A stretch of 55,037 bases of DNA, from positions 1-55,037 of the forward strand of contig NZ_FONY01000036.1 in assembly GCF_900113045.1 (NCBI RefSeq). Direction: 5' to 3'. Each line of letters begins with the position of its first letter. Position 1 is the stretch's first letter. Below, in pieces: positions 17,817 to 26,100 of the stretch. This DNA is from Thermoflexibacter ruber (lineage in GTDB: Bacteria; Bacteroidota; Bacteroidia; Cytophagales; Thermoflexibacteraceae). Made by a program: the position numbers and the translations under genes. A model generated the notes under the pieces. It made no database searches. It saw only the letters and a list, made by a program, of their open reading frames with translations, and was not told the origin of the DNA.

Positions 17817-20273
17817 ATGAAATTTATCCGATTTTTCTTTTTTTTAGCTCTGACTGTTACCCTAATTTATTTGCTTGATAACCGCCAAGTAGCAAGTAAT
17901 ATACCCGTCCCCCCACTTGGTAAGTTGCTTGACCCTTTTGCAGGCTTTTGGCATAATTCCGAACCAAAAAATTTTGCTAAGGACAACCCCACTCAAAACT
18001 TGTCCTTAGAAGGATTGAAGGGGAGGGCGACCATAGTATATGACGACAAATTAGTTCCTCATATTTTTGCTGAAAACGATGAGGACATTTATTTTTTGCA
18101 GGGTTACGTTACCGCTCAGCACCGCCTTTGGCAAATGGAGTTCCAAACTCATGCAGCGGCAGGGCGGGTAAGCGAAATTGTAGGAGAACTTGCCGTAGAG
18201 TTTGACCGAGAAAGAAGGAGAATAGGCATGGTCTATGGGGCGCAAAACTTTTTGAAAGCCTTAGATACGCTGCCTCAAATGAAAGCCGTTGGTGAAGCAT
18301 ACAATAGAGGAGTAAATGCCTACATTAAAACTCTGACTTACAAAGATTTCCCTGTAGAATATAAAATTTTAGACTATGCTCCTGAGGAGTGGACACCTAT
18401 TAAAAGTGCTTTATTACTTAAAAATATGGCACTCACGCTAAACAGAGGCGAGGCAGATTTTGAGATGGCAAATGCACTTAGGCTTTTCGGGAAGCAGTTT
18501 ATAGATGTACTTTACCCTGATATGCAACCCGAACAAGACCCCATAGTCAATCAACCTAAACAGTGGAATTTTACGCCTGTGCCTGTGCAAACACCTAAAC
18601 TTAGCCCTAACATCATTGGGGAATATATCCAACAACGCTACAATACACGTCCAGAAAAAGGGGTGGGGAGCAACAACTGGGCAGTAGCAGGTACAAAAAC
18701 GGCTTCGGGCAACGCTATTCTCTGCGATGACCCTCACTTAGCACTGAGCCTGCCCTCTATTTGGTACGAGATGCAGCTGCAAAGCCCAACTATGAATGTT
18801 TATGGTGTTACCTTGCCGGGTGCCCCTTCGGTCATCATTGGCTTTACCGATTCTATCGCTTGGGGTGTTACCAATGCCCAAAGAGATTTGGTGGACTGGT
18901 ATCAAATCAAATTCCGAGATAATACGAAAAACGAGTACGTGCTTGATGACAAGTACGTCCAAACCAAAAAAGTAGTAGAAGAAATAAAAATTAGAGGGAA
19001 AGCAAGTTTGATAGATACCGTATGTTATACAGTCTGGGGACCTGTAACGTATGATGACAAATTTGGCTCTAAAAACCAAAAAATTCCTTTTGCTATGCGT
19101 TGGATTGCCCATGACCCGTCTGCGGAACTGCTGACTTTTTACAAGCTAAATAGAGCAAAAAATTATGCTGACTTTTTAGACGCTTTGCAATATTATAGTT
19201 CCCCAGCCCAAAATTTTGCTTTTGCTTCTGTCAAAGGGGAGGTAGCTATGTCTATTCAAGGCAAATACCCGCTCAAATGGAAAGGGCAAGGCAAATTTCC
19301 TCTGGACGGTACGCAGTCCTCGCAAGCATGGCAGGGTTTTATCCCTACTAAGCATAATGTAAACCAGTACAACCCACCTCGCGGTTTTGTTAGCTCGGCA
19401 AATCAACACCCTGCGGATAGTACTTATCCGTACTATGTCAATGCCTCCAATTTTGAGCATTACCGCAATCGCCGCATTAACAAAGTATTAGACAGTTTGA
19501 AAAATATTACCGTAGATGACATGAAACGCTTGCAAAACGATAATTATAACCTGCAAGCCTCAGAAAGTTTACCTTATTTTTTAACACAGCTAAATCCCGA
19601 AACCCTTACTCCCGAAGGCAAAGAGGCTTACAAAATCCTTTTAGAATGGAACTTTTATAATGACCCTATGCTTTCTGCCCCTGTGTATTATGAGGTATGG
19701 TGGCGAAAACTCAAACCCTTGATTTGGGACGAGATGCAGAGAAAAGACATTATGCTCAATCTCCCTGATAATTTCAACTCCATTAAATTGTTGAAAGAAA
19801 AGCCTACTTTTGAGTTCATGGACATCAAAGATACACCTGAGAAAGAAACAGCTAAAGAACTTATCCAACTCTCTTTCAAGCAAGCTCTTGACAGCATAGC
19901 CAACTGGAAAAAAGCCAACCCTAACGTGCCTATGCAATGGACTTATTTCAAAAAAACTACTATCAAACACCTTGTTCCTCAATTTAACTCTTTTGATAAA
20001 GTGGCTTTGAATGGAGGGAATGCAGGCATAGTCAATGCCACAAGTAGCCGAAATGGACCTTCTTGGCGAATGATAGTGGAAATGGATAAAAGCGGAGTAA
20101 AAGGCTACGGAGTGTATCCCGGTGGGCAGTCGGGCAATGCAGGCAGTTTTTACTACGACAACATGGTCGACTATTGGGAAAGAGGAGAATACTATCCCTT
20201 GCTTTTCCTAAAATCACCTTCGGAAAAACACAAAAGATTAATTTTTACGCAGTCCTTAGAACCTAAAAAATAG
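17817..20273 (+). CDS. Penicillin acylase family (S45 Ntn-hydrolase)
   Basis: 818 residues, matching the pro-enzyme size of the S45 family. An N-terminal hydrophobic segment (about 4-21) serves as signal sequence or anchor. The alpha-chain part contains GRATIVYDDKLVPHIFAEN and 'YFLQGYVTAQHRLWQMEF', typical of acylases. The self-cleavage site and nucleophile is Ser285 in GVGSNNWAV, followed by ASGNAILCDDPHL and PGAPSVIIGFTDSIAWGVTN. These enzymes mature into two chains in the periplasm and hydrolyse amide bonds of beta-lactams, acyl-homoserine lactones or other N-acyl compounds; the natural substrate here is unknown. A 30-bp gap joins it to the next gene, which in turn precedes bioD. Confidence 0.9.
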   Translation: MKFIRFFFFLALTVTLIYLLDNRQVASNIPVPPLGKLLDPFAGFWHNSEPKNFAKDNPTQNLSLEGLKGRATIVYDDKLVPHIFAENDEDIYFLQGYVTAQHRLWQMEFQTHAAAGRVSEIVGELAVEFDRERRRIGMVYGAQNFLKALDTLPQMKAVGEAYNRGVNAYIKTLTYKDFPVEYKILDYAPEEWTPIKSALLLKNMALTLNRGEADFEMANALRLFGKQFIDVLYPDMQPEQDPIVNQPKQWNFTPVPVQTPKLSPNIIGEYIQQRYNTRPEKGVGSNNWAVAGTKTASGNAILCDDPHLALSLPSIWYEMQLQSPTMNVYGVTLPGAPSVIIGFTDSIAWGVTNAQRDLVDWYQIKFRDNTKNEYVLDDKYVQTKKVVEEIKIRGKASLIDTVCYTVWGPVTYDDKFGSKNQKIPFAMRWIAHDPSAELLTFYKLNRAKNYADFLDALQYYSSPAQNFAFASVKGEVAMSIQGKYPLKWKGQGKFPLDGTQSSQAWQGFIPTKHNVNQYNPPRGFVSSANQHPADSTYPYYVNASNFEHYRNRRINKVLDSLKNITVDDMKRLQNDNYNLQASESLPYFLTQLNPETLTPEGKEAYKILLEWNFYNDPMLSAPVYYEVWWRKLKPLIWDEMQRKDIMLNLPDNFNSIKLLKEKPTFEFMDIKDTPEKETAKELIQLSFKQALDSIANWKKANPNVPMQWTYFKKTTIKHLVPQFNSFDKVALNGGNAGIVNATSSRNGPSWRMIVEMDKSGVKGYGVYPGGQSGNAGSFYYDNMVDYWERGEYYPLLFLKSPSEKHKRLIFTQSLEPKK

Positions 20274-20303
20274 AGTTATAAGACTTAGACTATCTTGAAT
20301 ATA

Positions 20304-20897
20304 ATGAAAGGCGCAAATAACATTAAAGAGGTGAGCAGTTCTCCTTCGTTTTATAGACAGACACAAAGCAACTATTTGCCAAGTATTATCGGAAATCAGG
20401 TCAGTTTTTTCCATAGTGCTATTAACAACATCGCCTATGATGGCTTATATCCTGTTTCTCTTTTTGCAAAAAATATAGATGATGCTTCTATCAATACGAT
20501 TTCTTTTCAGCAATTTATTCAAAAACATATAGTTGATTTGGAAAAGATAGTGCTTACTTCGCCTCATCTCAACAATGTTATCTCCATTAGCCAATCATTT
20601 TTGCGTCAGTTTGCAGACTTATTTATACAAATTTTTTCCTTGCATTACCAAGCCCCTAAGTTAGTCATTCATGTAGAAGAATTTTTGCATGAAGTAAATT
20701 TTGAATTTACGCTTAGTCCACAAACCAAGATTTTTATTGTTTTTACTACTGAGAATAGCTTGCTTTCATATAGACATGAAAATAAACTGCATAAGCAGTT
20801 AGTGGATAAGGAAAATTTTTTAGATGGTTTTGCAGACCTTTTCGCTCAATACGGAATCCAATACGACCTTACTGTAAGAAGTAGCATATTTGCTTAG
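20304..20897 (+). CDS. Unknown protein in operon with bioD
   Basis: About 197 residues from the ATG at 20304; an in-frame TTG at 20295 is possible. No signal peptide, membrane helix or recognised motif. A mixed alpha/beta pattern is visible (KLVIHVEEFLHEVNFEF, QTKIFIVFTTENSLL), and the sequence is low in Cys and Trp. It lies between the acylase gene (30 bp before) and bioD (19 bp after), all plus strand, so the three are probably one transcript. I do not recognise the family. A biotin-related role would be a guess from position only. Confidence 0.6.
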   Translation: MKGANNIKEVSSSPSFYRQTQSNYLPSIIGNQVSFFHSAINNIAYDGLYPVSLFAKNIDDASINTISFQQFIQKHIVDLEKIVLTSPHLNNVISISQSFLRQFADLFIQIFSLHYQAPKLVIHVEEFLHEVNFEFTLSPQTKIFIVFTTENSLLSYRHENKLHKQLVDKENFLDGFADLFAQYGIQYDLTVRSSIFA

Positions 20898-20916
20898 TAA
20901 CAGTTTAATTTTATCA

Positions 20917-21543
20917 ATGATGCGACTTTTTATCACAGCAATAGGAACAGACAGCGGCAAAAGTCTTGTGAGTGCTATCATTACAGAAGCACTGCAGGCA
21001 GATTATTGGAAGCCTGTGCAGTCAGGACTTCCGAGAGATACAGATACTGTTCGTTCTTTGGTAAGCAATCCTCGTTCCTACTTTCACAAAGAGGCTTACT
21101 GTCTTACGCAACCTCTGTCCCCTCATGCTTCTGCTGATATTGACGGAGTAAGGATTACGCTTTCACACATTCATCTTCCTGAAACCAATAATCATTTAGT
21201 CATAGAAGGAGCAGGAGGTTTGTTAGTCCCCCTGAATGAGCAGGACTTTGTGATAGATTTAGCCGACAAGTTTGAGGCAGAGGTAGTTTTGGTTGCCAAT
21301 CTTTACTTAGGTAGCATCAATCACACTTTGTTGTCTATCAATGAGCTAACTCGTAGAGCATCATACCAAAAATTTAGCATCAAGGGCATAGTATTCAATC
21401 AATCGCCTGTCGCAGCCTCAGAGAGTATTATATTGAAGCACTGTCCTTTTCCTCTTTTGTTTAGTGTAAAAAAGGAGGAGAAAATTGACAAAGAGGTAGT
21501 AAGCAGGTATGCAAGCCAGATAAAAAATATTTTTGGTAAGTAA
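20917..21543 (+). CDS. bioD: Dethiobiotin synthetase
   Basis: About 209 residues from ATG at 20917; a second ATG follows immediately at 20920. BioD closes the ureido ring of 7,8-diaminopelargonate with CO2 and ATP, the penultimate step of biotin synthesis. Visible motifs are the P-loop ITAIGTDSGKSLVSA, ADYWKPVQSG (Lys for substrate carboxylation region) and 'VIEGAGGLLVPLNE'. The P-loop has Ala where most BioD proteins have the first Gly, and Ser instead of the usual Val before GK, a mild variation. No other bio genes are in view. It is the last gene of a three-gene plus-strand run. Confidence 0.88.
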   Translation: MMRLFITAIGTDSGKSLVSAIITEALQADYWKPVQSGLPRDTDTVRSLVSNPRSYFHKEAYCLTQPLSPHASADIDGVRITLSHIHLPETNNHLVIEGAGGLLVPLNEQDFVIDLADKFEAEVVLVANLYLGSINHTLLSINELTRRASYQKFSIKGIVFNQSPVAASESIILKHCPFPLLFSVKKEEKIDKEVVSRYASQIKNIFGK

Positions 21544-21595
21544 GCTAAAACTTTTGCCCAAGTCCTGAGTAGCTAAATATAGGCTTTTAGAAAAT

Positions 21596-23545
21596 TCATG
21601 CTTTCATGTTCAACTCCTCTATGTGTAGCATGACTTTCTCCCATTCGCCGCTGAGTTTTTCTAACTGCTGAGAAGTTTGCTTAAACTTTTCATTGGTACT
21701 GGCTAATTTTTTCCCATCGTTAAAAATCTCAGGCTTAGTCATATCCAACTCTAAATTTTTCTTTTCTTCTTCTAATGCACTGATTTGATTCTCAATATCT
21801 TCTAATTGCTTTTGCACCTTCTTTAGTTCTTTTTTTACCTCATCTGAGGTGTTGTTATTAGCCGCCCCATTTTTACTTGTACTATTATTCTGCTGGGTTT
21901 TCACTTGGGTTTCAGGCTTGTTATCTTTGGGAGAGTTGATGATATTTTTTTGACGTTGGCTATCCCAATACTTGAACTCCTCATAAGTCCCTAAATATTC
22001 TTTCAACTCTTGATTTTCAATCCACCAAATTTTATTGGCTATTTGAGAAACAAAGTGCCTATCGTGAGAAACTACCACAAAAGAGCCTTCGTACTGCTGT
22101 AAGGCTTGGACTAAGATATTGACAGATTGCATATCCAAGTGGTTGGTAGGTTCATCTAAGAGCAAGAAATTGGAGGCAGAAATCAAGGTCAAAGCCAAAG
22201 CCACACGCGACTTTTCTCCACCTGAAAGCACCTTGATTTTTTTGAAAACATCTTCACCAGTGAAAAGAAAGCAACCTAAGATAGTCCTTAACTCTGTCTC
22301 TGTACGTTGCGTACCAGATTCTTTGAGTTCATCTATAATTGTATTTTCTAAATTCAAGACTTCTAACTGATGCTGAGCGTACATAGCAATTTTTACATTG
22401 TAGCCAAGTTTGCTTTCTCCCTCAAATTGCTCTGTCCCGTTAATAATCCGAAGGAGAGTAGATTTTCCTCTGCCGTTTGCTCCTATCAAAGCAATTTTGT
22501 CCCCTCTCTCGATGACCAAATCCGTGTTTTTCAATAAGTGCAAATCTCCGTAAGACTTTGATAGGTTTTTGACTTCAAATAATCTGCGCCCCGGTTGTTG
22601 GTCAAAAGTAAAGCGAAAATGCACGGTAGCGTTCTCATCTTCCACCGCCTCAATTAATTCCATTTTCTCTAAGGCTTTTACTCTTGATTGCGCCTGAGTC
22701 GCCTTAGATGCTTTTGCCTTGAAACGCTCTATGAAACGCTCCATTTGGCGGATTTGCTGTTGCTGATTTTCATAGGCATTTTGCTGAATTTCTCTCCGCA
22801 AAGCTCTCTCTTCTAAGTAAAAAGAATAGTTCCCTGCATAGACATTTAGCTTGCCTTGCGAAACCTCGACAGTAGTTTTTGCTACATTGTCTAAAAACTC
22901 CCTATCGTGGGAAACTACAATATATGCTCCCTCATAGGTTTGCAAATACTCTTCAATCCACTGAATAGAGGGCAGGTCTAAGTGGTTAGTAGGCTCGTCA
23001 AGCATGAGCAAAGAGGGCTTCATCAGGAGCAACTTAGCCAGCATTACGCGCATACGCCACCCTCCCGAAAACTCCCTCAAAGGTCTCTGCAAATCTTTGG
23101 TCGCAAAACCCAAACCTTCTAAAATAGCTTCTGCCTCTGACTGAATTGTGTACCCTCCCAAATGCTCAAACTCCTCTTGCAACTTGCCTAATTTTTCTAT
23201 GAGTTTGTCATCATAGTTTGTTTCTATCTGATGTAAAATACTATCTATTTGATGCTGTAACTCATTTTGGCGAGCAAAAGCCTCCATTGCCACCGAGAGA
23301 ATGCTATCCCCTGTATCATAAGAAAGCAAGTCTTGGTTCAAGAAGCCTATCGTACAATCGTTGGCTTTGGAAATACTACCCGCATCGGGTTGGTACTCAC
23401 CCATGATTAGTCGCAAAAGTGTAGATTTGCCTGTGCCGTTCGCCCCAATCAGCCCTATTTTGTCTTTGGGCTTAATGTGCAAGGAAGCCTCTTCGTACAT
23501 CACTCGGCTACCAAAATAAAACGAGATGTTATTTATCGCAATCAT
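21596..23545 (-). CDS. ABC-F family ATPase (Uup/YheS/EttA-like)
   Basis: About 649 residues starting at ATG 23545 (MIAINNISFYFG); the frame extends upstream only to a TTG. Two ATP-binding cassettes without membrane domains: Walker A GANGTGKST and GANGRGKST; signatures FSGGWRMR and LSGGEKSR; Walker B 'LLMLDEPTNHLDL' and LLLDEPTNHLDM. An arginine/lysine-rich linker (MERFIERFKAKASKATQAQ) joins them, and the last 80 residues form a coiled coil as in Uup. ABC-F proteins bind the ribosomal E site and relieve stalling; some protect against antibiotics, but nothing here identifies a resistance subtype. Cytoplasmic. Confidence 0.93.
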   Translation of the reverse strand: MIAINNISFYFGSRVMYEEASLHIKPKDKIGLIGANGTGKSTLLRLIMGEYQPDAGSISKANDCTIGFLNQDLLSYDTGDSILSVAMEAFARQNELQHQIDSILHQIETNYDDKLIEKLGKLQEEFEHLGGYTIQSEAEAILEGLGFATKDLQRPLREFSGGWRMRVMLAKLLLMKPSLLMLDEPTNHLDLPSIQWIEEYLQTYEGAYIVVSHDREFLDNVAKTTVEVSQGKLNVYAGNYSFYLEERALRREIQQNAYENQQQQIRQMERFIERFKAKASKATQAQSRVKALEKMELIEAVEDENATVHFRFTFDQQPGRRLFEVKNLSKSYGDLHLLKNTDLVIERGDKIALIGANGRGKSTLLRIINGTEQFEGESKLGYNVKIAMYAQHQLEVLNLENTIIDELKESGTQRTETELRTILGCFLFTGEDVFKKIKVLSGGEKSRVALALTLISASNFLLLDEPTNHLDMQSVNILVQALQQYEGSFVVVSHDRHFVSQIANKIWWIENQELKEYLGTYEEFKYWDSQRQKNIINSPKDNKPETQVKTQQNNSTSKNGAANNNTSDEVKKELKKVQKQLEDIENQISALEEEKKNLELDMTKPEIFNDGKKLASTNEKFKQTSQQLEKLSGEWEKVMLHIEELNMKA

Positions 23546-23549
23546 GCCG

Positions 23550-23557
23550 CAAAGGTA
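23550..23557 (-). promoter_or_regulatory. Candidate -7 element directly before ABC-F start codon
   Basis: Read on the minus strand this is TACCTTTG, followed by CGGC and the ATG. Transcription would start at or within a few bases of the start codon, implying a leaderless or nearly leaderless mRNA. No TTTG at -33 spacing was found, so the call is tentative. Confidence 0.35.
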
Positions 23558-23647
23558 AGGCAAAAATCCATATTTTTAAAAAAAGATAAAATGAAAGTAT
23601 TGAGTATTTGACAAATTGATTGTCCAAAGCCTTTAACTTTTTTTTGC

Positions 23648-23677
23648 TTGACAAAAGTGCTTTTTGTATTATATTTG
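23648..23677 (+). promoter_or_regulatory. Promoter for TPR gene (TTGAC...TATATTTG)
   Basis: TTG of TTGACA at 23648-23650 and TATATTTG at 23670-23677 are separated by 19 bp, a good Bacteroidota housekeeping promoter. The start site would be near 23684, about 20 nt before the ATG. Confidence 0.65.
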
Positions 23678-23704
23678 AGGTTGATTTGGTAAAAGACAAG
23701 AAAG

Positions 23705-24550
23705 ATGATGAAAATACTTTTGTATGTATGCGTGCTATTGTGGGCAGAAGCCGACTTTGATATTGGGAAAATAGCTAAAATTAATCGGTTAAAAGAGGAG
23801 GCTGAGGCAGCCTACAAAAGCGGACAGTATAATGTAGCGATTAATCGATACAAGCAGTTGGTAGATATGGGGGTAAATGATGAGCCTGTACTGCTCAATC
23901 TCGCTCATGCTTATTTTATGAACAAGGACACCACAGCTATCAATGCTTATAGCAAATTGATGCTTTCTAAGGATAATCATATCAAATCAGTAGCTTATCA
24001 GCAAATGGGCGTCATCAAAGCTAATGGGAAAAAATACGAAGAAGCCCTGAAATTTTTTAAGGAATCTTTGAAAGCCGAACCCAACAACGAAGAAGCAAGG
24101 CATAACTACGAACTGACCAAGAAACTCTTAGAAGAACAAAGAAAGCAACAACAGCAAGACAAACAAAACCAGCAGAATAAGGATAAACAACAGCAGGACA
24201 AAGAGCAACAACAAAAGCAACAGCAACCAAAAGAACAACAGCAAAAGAAAGAGCAAGACGAAAAAGGCGAGCAGAAAGACAAGGGCGATAAGCAGGAAAA
24301 AGACGGAAAAGATGACAAAGCTGATGGGAAAAAAGAGCAAGGGGAAAAAGATGACGAGAGCGACAAAAAAGGCAAAGAAGAAGAAAAAGAAGCAATGGAA
24401 AGACGCGCTCAACGCTTGCAACAAATGAACCTCACAGAGGAGCAAGCCAAAATGATTTTAGAAGCTATGAAAAATAACGAAGTGCAATACCTTCAGCAGA
24501 ATAAGAAAAAGCCAACGAAAAAAACAAATAAAAACAAACCTGACTGGTAA
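23705..24550 (+). CDS. BatC-like TPR protein with Lys/Gln/Asp/Glu-rich tail
   Basis: 281 residues with two adjacent ATGs. A short hydrophobic start (MKILLYVCVLLWAEA) looks like a signal sequence. Residues about 28-140 hold three TPR-like repeats (EEAEAAYKSGQYNVAINRYKQL, EPVLLNLAHAYFMNKD, and one ending ALKFFKESLKAEPNNEEAR). From about 142 to 235 the chain is almost only Q, K, E, D and G, then a short ordered end (LTEEQAKMILEAMKNNE). This layout matches BatC of the Bacteroidota 'aerotolerance' bat operons, but no MoxR, BatA, BatB or BatD gene is adjacent. The tail is presumably disordered. The stop overlaps the next start codon, implying translational coupling. Confidence 0.65.
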   Translation: MMKILLYVCVLLWAEADFDIGKIAKINRLKEEAEAAYKSGQYNVAINRYKQLVDMGVNDEPVLLNLAHAYFMNKDTTAINAYSKLMLSKDNHIKSVAYQQMGVIKANGKKYEEALKFFKESLKAEPNNEEARHNYELTKKLLEEQRKQQQQDKQNQQNKDKQQQDKEQQQKQQQPKEQQQKKEQDEKGEQKDKGDKQEKDGKDDKADGKKEQGEKDDESDKKGKEEEKEAMERRAQRLQQMNLTEEQAKMILEAMKNNEVQYLQQNKKKPTKKTNKNKPDW

Positions 24551-25041
24551 TGGGAAAAATCCCGCGCCTGCTACTTTTTGTGCTGTTTTCTAATATTGTT
24601 TATGCCCAAAATGACGTTTTATTCAAAGAAGTACACATTATTTTTTATGAATTAGGTAAGATTCCTTGTTCGAAAGGCATTCGTTATGAAAATGGAAAAT
24701 ATTATTACTTGCGATGCGAATATGGGACTGAGGCACAAGTAAAGAAAGCAGGCAGAGCCAAAATAGACATTACTACCAATCTTGAAGTAGTCAATTTGAT
24801 TAGAAAAATGAATATGAGTGATTTGGAGTGGCTATGTGGAGTAGGAGAGTTTCACAAGAAAAAACATCGCTGTAACAGTAATACCAAAAAAGAGTTTTCT
24901 ATTACCCTCAAAGAAAGAAATAAAAATAAAACAATTAGGTACGAATTTCCCCTTGTATTGAACTGCGAAGGCAAGAGTCCTTTCCAATTAGTAGATAAAC
25001 TAAATTTGATTTTTAGCAGATTAGCCAAAGAGTTTCCTTGA
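24550..25041 (+). CDS. Small exported protein, unknown family
   Basis: 163 residues. The first 20 (MGKIPRLLLFVLFSNIVYAQ) form a signal peptide with cleavage before or at the Gln. The mature part is Lys-rich with five cysteines (for example LRCEYG, WLCGVGEFHKKKHRC, VLNCEGKS) that could form disulfides in the periplasm. No known domain recognised. Its ATG overlaps the stop of the TPR gene (TAATG), so the two are very likely co-translated and may work together. Confidence 0.65.
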   Translation: MGKIPRLLLFVLFSNIVYAQNDVLFKEVHIIFYELGKIPCSKGIRYENGKYYYLRCEYGTEAQVKKAGRAKIDITTNLEVVNLIRKMNMSDLEWLCGVGEFHKKKHRCNSNTKKEFSITLKERNKNKTIRYEFPLVLNCEGKSPFQLVDKLNLIFSRLAKEFP

Positions 25042-25100
25042 AGAAAGGCAATGATTTGCCCAAAATCGTTGCAATATTAATATTAATATGCTAATTCCTA

Positions 25101-25131
25101 TTGATTTATTGAAAAAAAATTTGTAATTTTG
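25101..25131 (+). promoter_or_regulatory. Promoter for the half-GlgA gene
   Basis: TAATTTTG at 25124-25131 fits TAnnTTTG; TTG at 25101-25103 is 20 bp upstream. The start would fall near 25138, about 36 nt before the ATG. Confidence 0.6.
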
Positions 25132-25173
25132 CACCGTATTTGAAATTTCCACAAATAAATCCATATAAAGAAT

Positions 25174-25992
25174 ATGTCAAAGTACAAGATTCTCTATGTT
25201 TCCAGTGAAATAGACCCTTTCCTGAAAACAACATACGTGTCTGACTATGTGCGCAAACTGCCACAAGCAATGCAAGAAAAAGGTATGGAAATCAGAATAT
25301 TAGTGCCGAGATTTGGACTAATCAATGAGCGGAAAAACCGACTGCATGAAGTAGTTAGACTTTCAGGAATCAATATTACCGTAGGAGATGAAGAGAAACC
25401 CTTGATTATTAAAGTAGCTTCCATTCCCAATGCCAAACTCCAAGTATATTTCATAGACAACGAAGATTATTTTCACCGCAAATCTGTATTTACCGACAAA
25501 GACAACAAATTTTACGAAGACAATGATGAGCGTGCTATTTTCTTCTGCAAAGGAGTGATAGAAACTATCAAAAAATTGGGCTGGTCGCCTGACATAGTTC
25601 ACTGCAACGATTGGATGACAAGTTTGATTCCTATGTATTTGAAAACTACTTATAAGAATGACCCTGTTTTCAAAGATGCAAAGACTGTATTTACTTATTT
25701 TGATAATGACTTTAATTATAAGTTTGACCAAAGTTTACTTTGGAAAGCTAAAATGCTCGATATAGACGATGAGGCACTCTCTCCTTTGCAAACCGCAGAT
25801 TACAGCGGATTTATCAATATTGGAGCAGCTTATGCAGATACCGTGATTAAGATAAATAATGGCAATAGTAGTCGCTCTGATGATGTACTTCCTGCAACGG
25901 GGCATACCAAATTTGCGTCATTAGAAGATGATGATTCTGATGAGTTTTCTGAAAGGCATTATCACATCTATAATGAATTAGTTAGCTGTTAG
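25174..25992 (+). CDS. GT5 catalytic-domain-like half protein ('glycogen/starch synthase' of Bacteroidota)
   Basis: 272 residues resembling only the N-terminal Rossmann domain of GlgA (Glyco_transf_5): KILYVSSEIDPFLKTTYVSDYV, EIRILVPRFGLINERKNRLHEV and 'DIVHCNDWMTSLIPMYLKT'. The full enzyme is about 480 residues, so the C-terminal ADP-glucose-binding half is missing. The essential KTGGL motif has become KTTYV and the usual TIHN after the beta strand reads TYFD. It is therefore unlikely to be a working glycogen synthase despite the common annotation. In other Bacteroidota I recall this short protein next to DUF4270, as here, which points to a conserved but undefined role. The C-terminal 40 residues are polar and probably disordered. 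Confidence 0.7.
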   Translation: MSKYKILYVSSEIDPFLKTTYVSDYVRKLPQAMQEKGMEIRILVPRFGLINERKNRLHEVVRLSGINITVGDEEKPLIIKVASIPNAKLQVYFIDNEDYFHRKSVFTDKDNKFYEDNDERAIFFCKGVIETIKKLGWSPDIVHCNDWMTSLIPMYLKTTYKNDPVFKDAKTVFTYFDNDFNYKFDQSLLWKAKMLDIDDEALSPLQTADYSGFINIGAAYADTVIKINNGNSSRSDDVLPATGHTKFASLEDDDSDEFSERHYHIYNELVSC

Positions 25993-26100
25993 TTGTGATT
26001 ATTTCGCTTCTAACTTAACACAGATTAACACAGATTTCTTGTCAAATCTTCTTTTAAAAAAGAAATTTGTACGCAATATACCAATAGATTGAAAATTCTA

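Noticed and set aside
24140-24400. Short repeated CAACAG/AAGAGC words that look like a repeat array
   Set aside because: They encode the charged disordered tail in a continuous frame; no equal-length spacers, so not CRISPR or a minisatellite.
24057-24445. Long antisense frames rich in Leu, Phe and Cys opposite the TPR gene
   Set aside because: They are mirror frames of the Q/K/E/D-rich low-complexity tail and have no start context or family resemblance.
25174-25992. Calling the gene glgA
   Set aside because: Half length, the KTGGL motif is lost and the donor-binding domain is absent.
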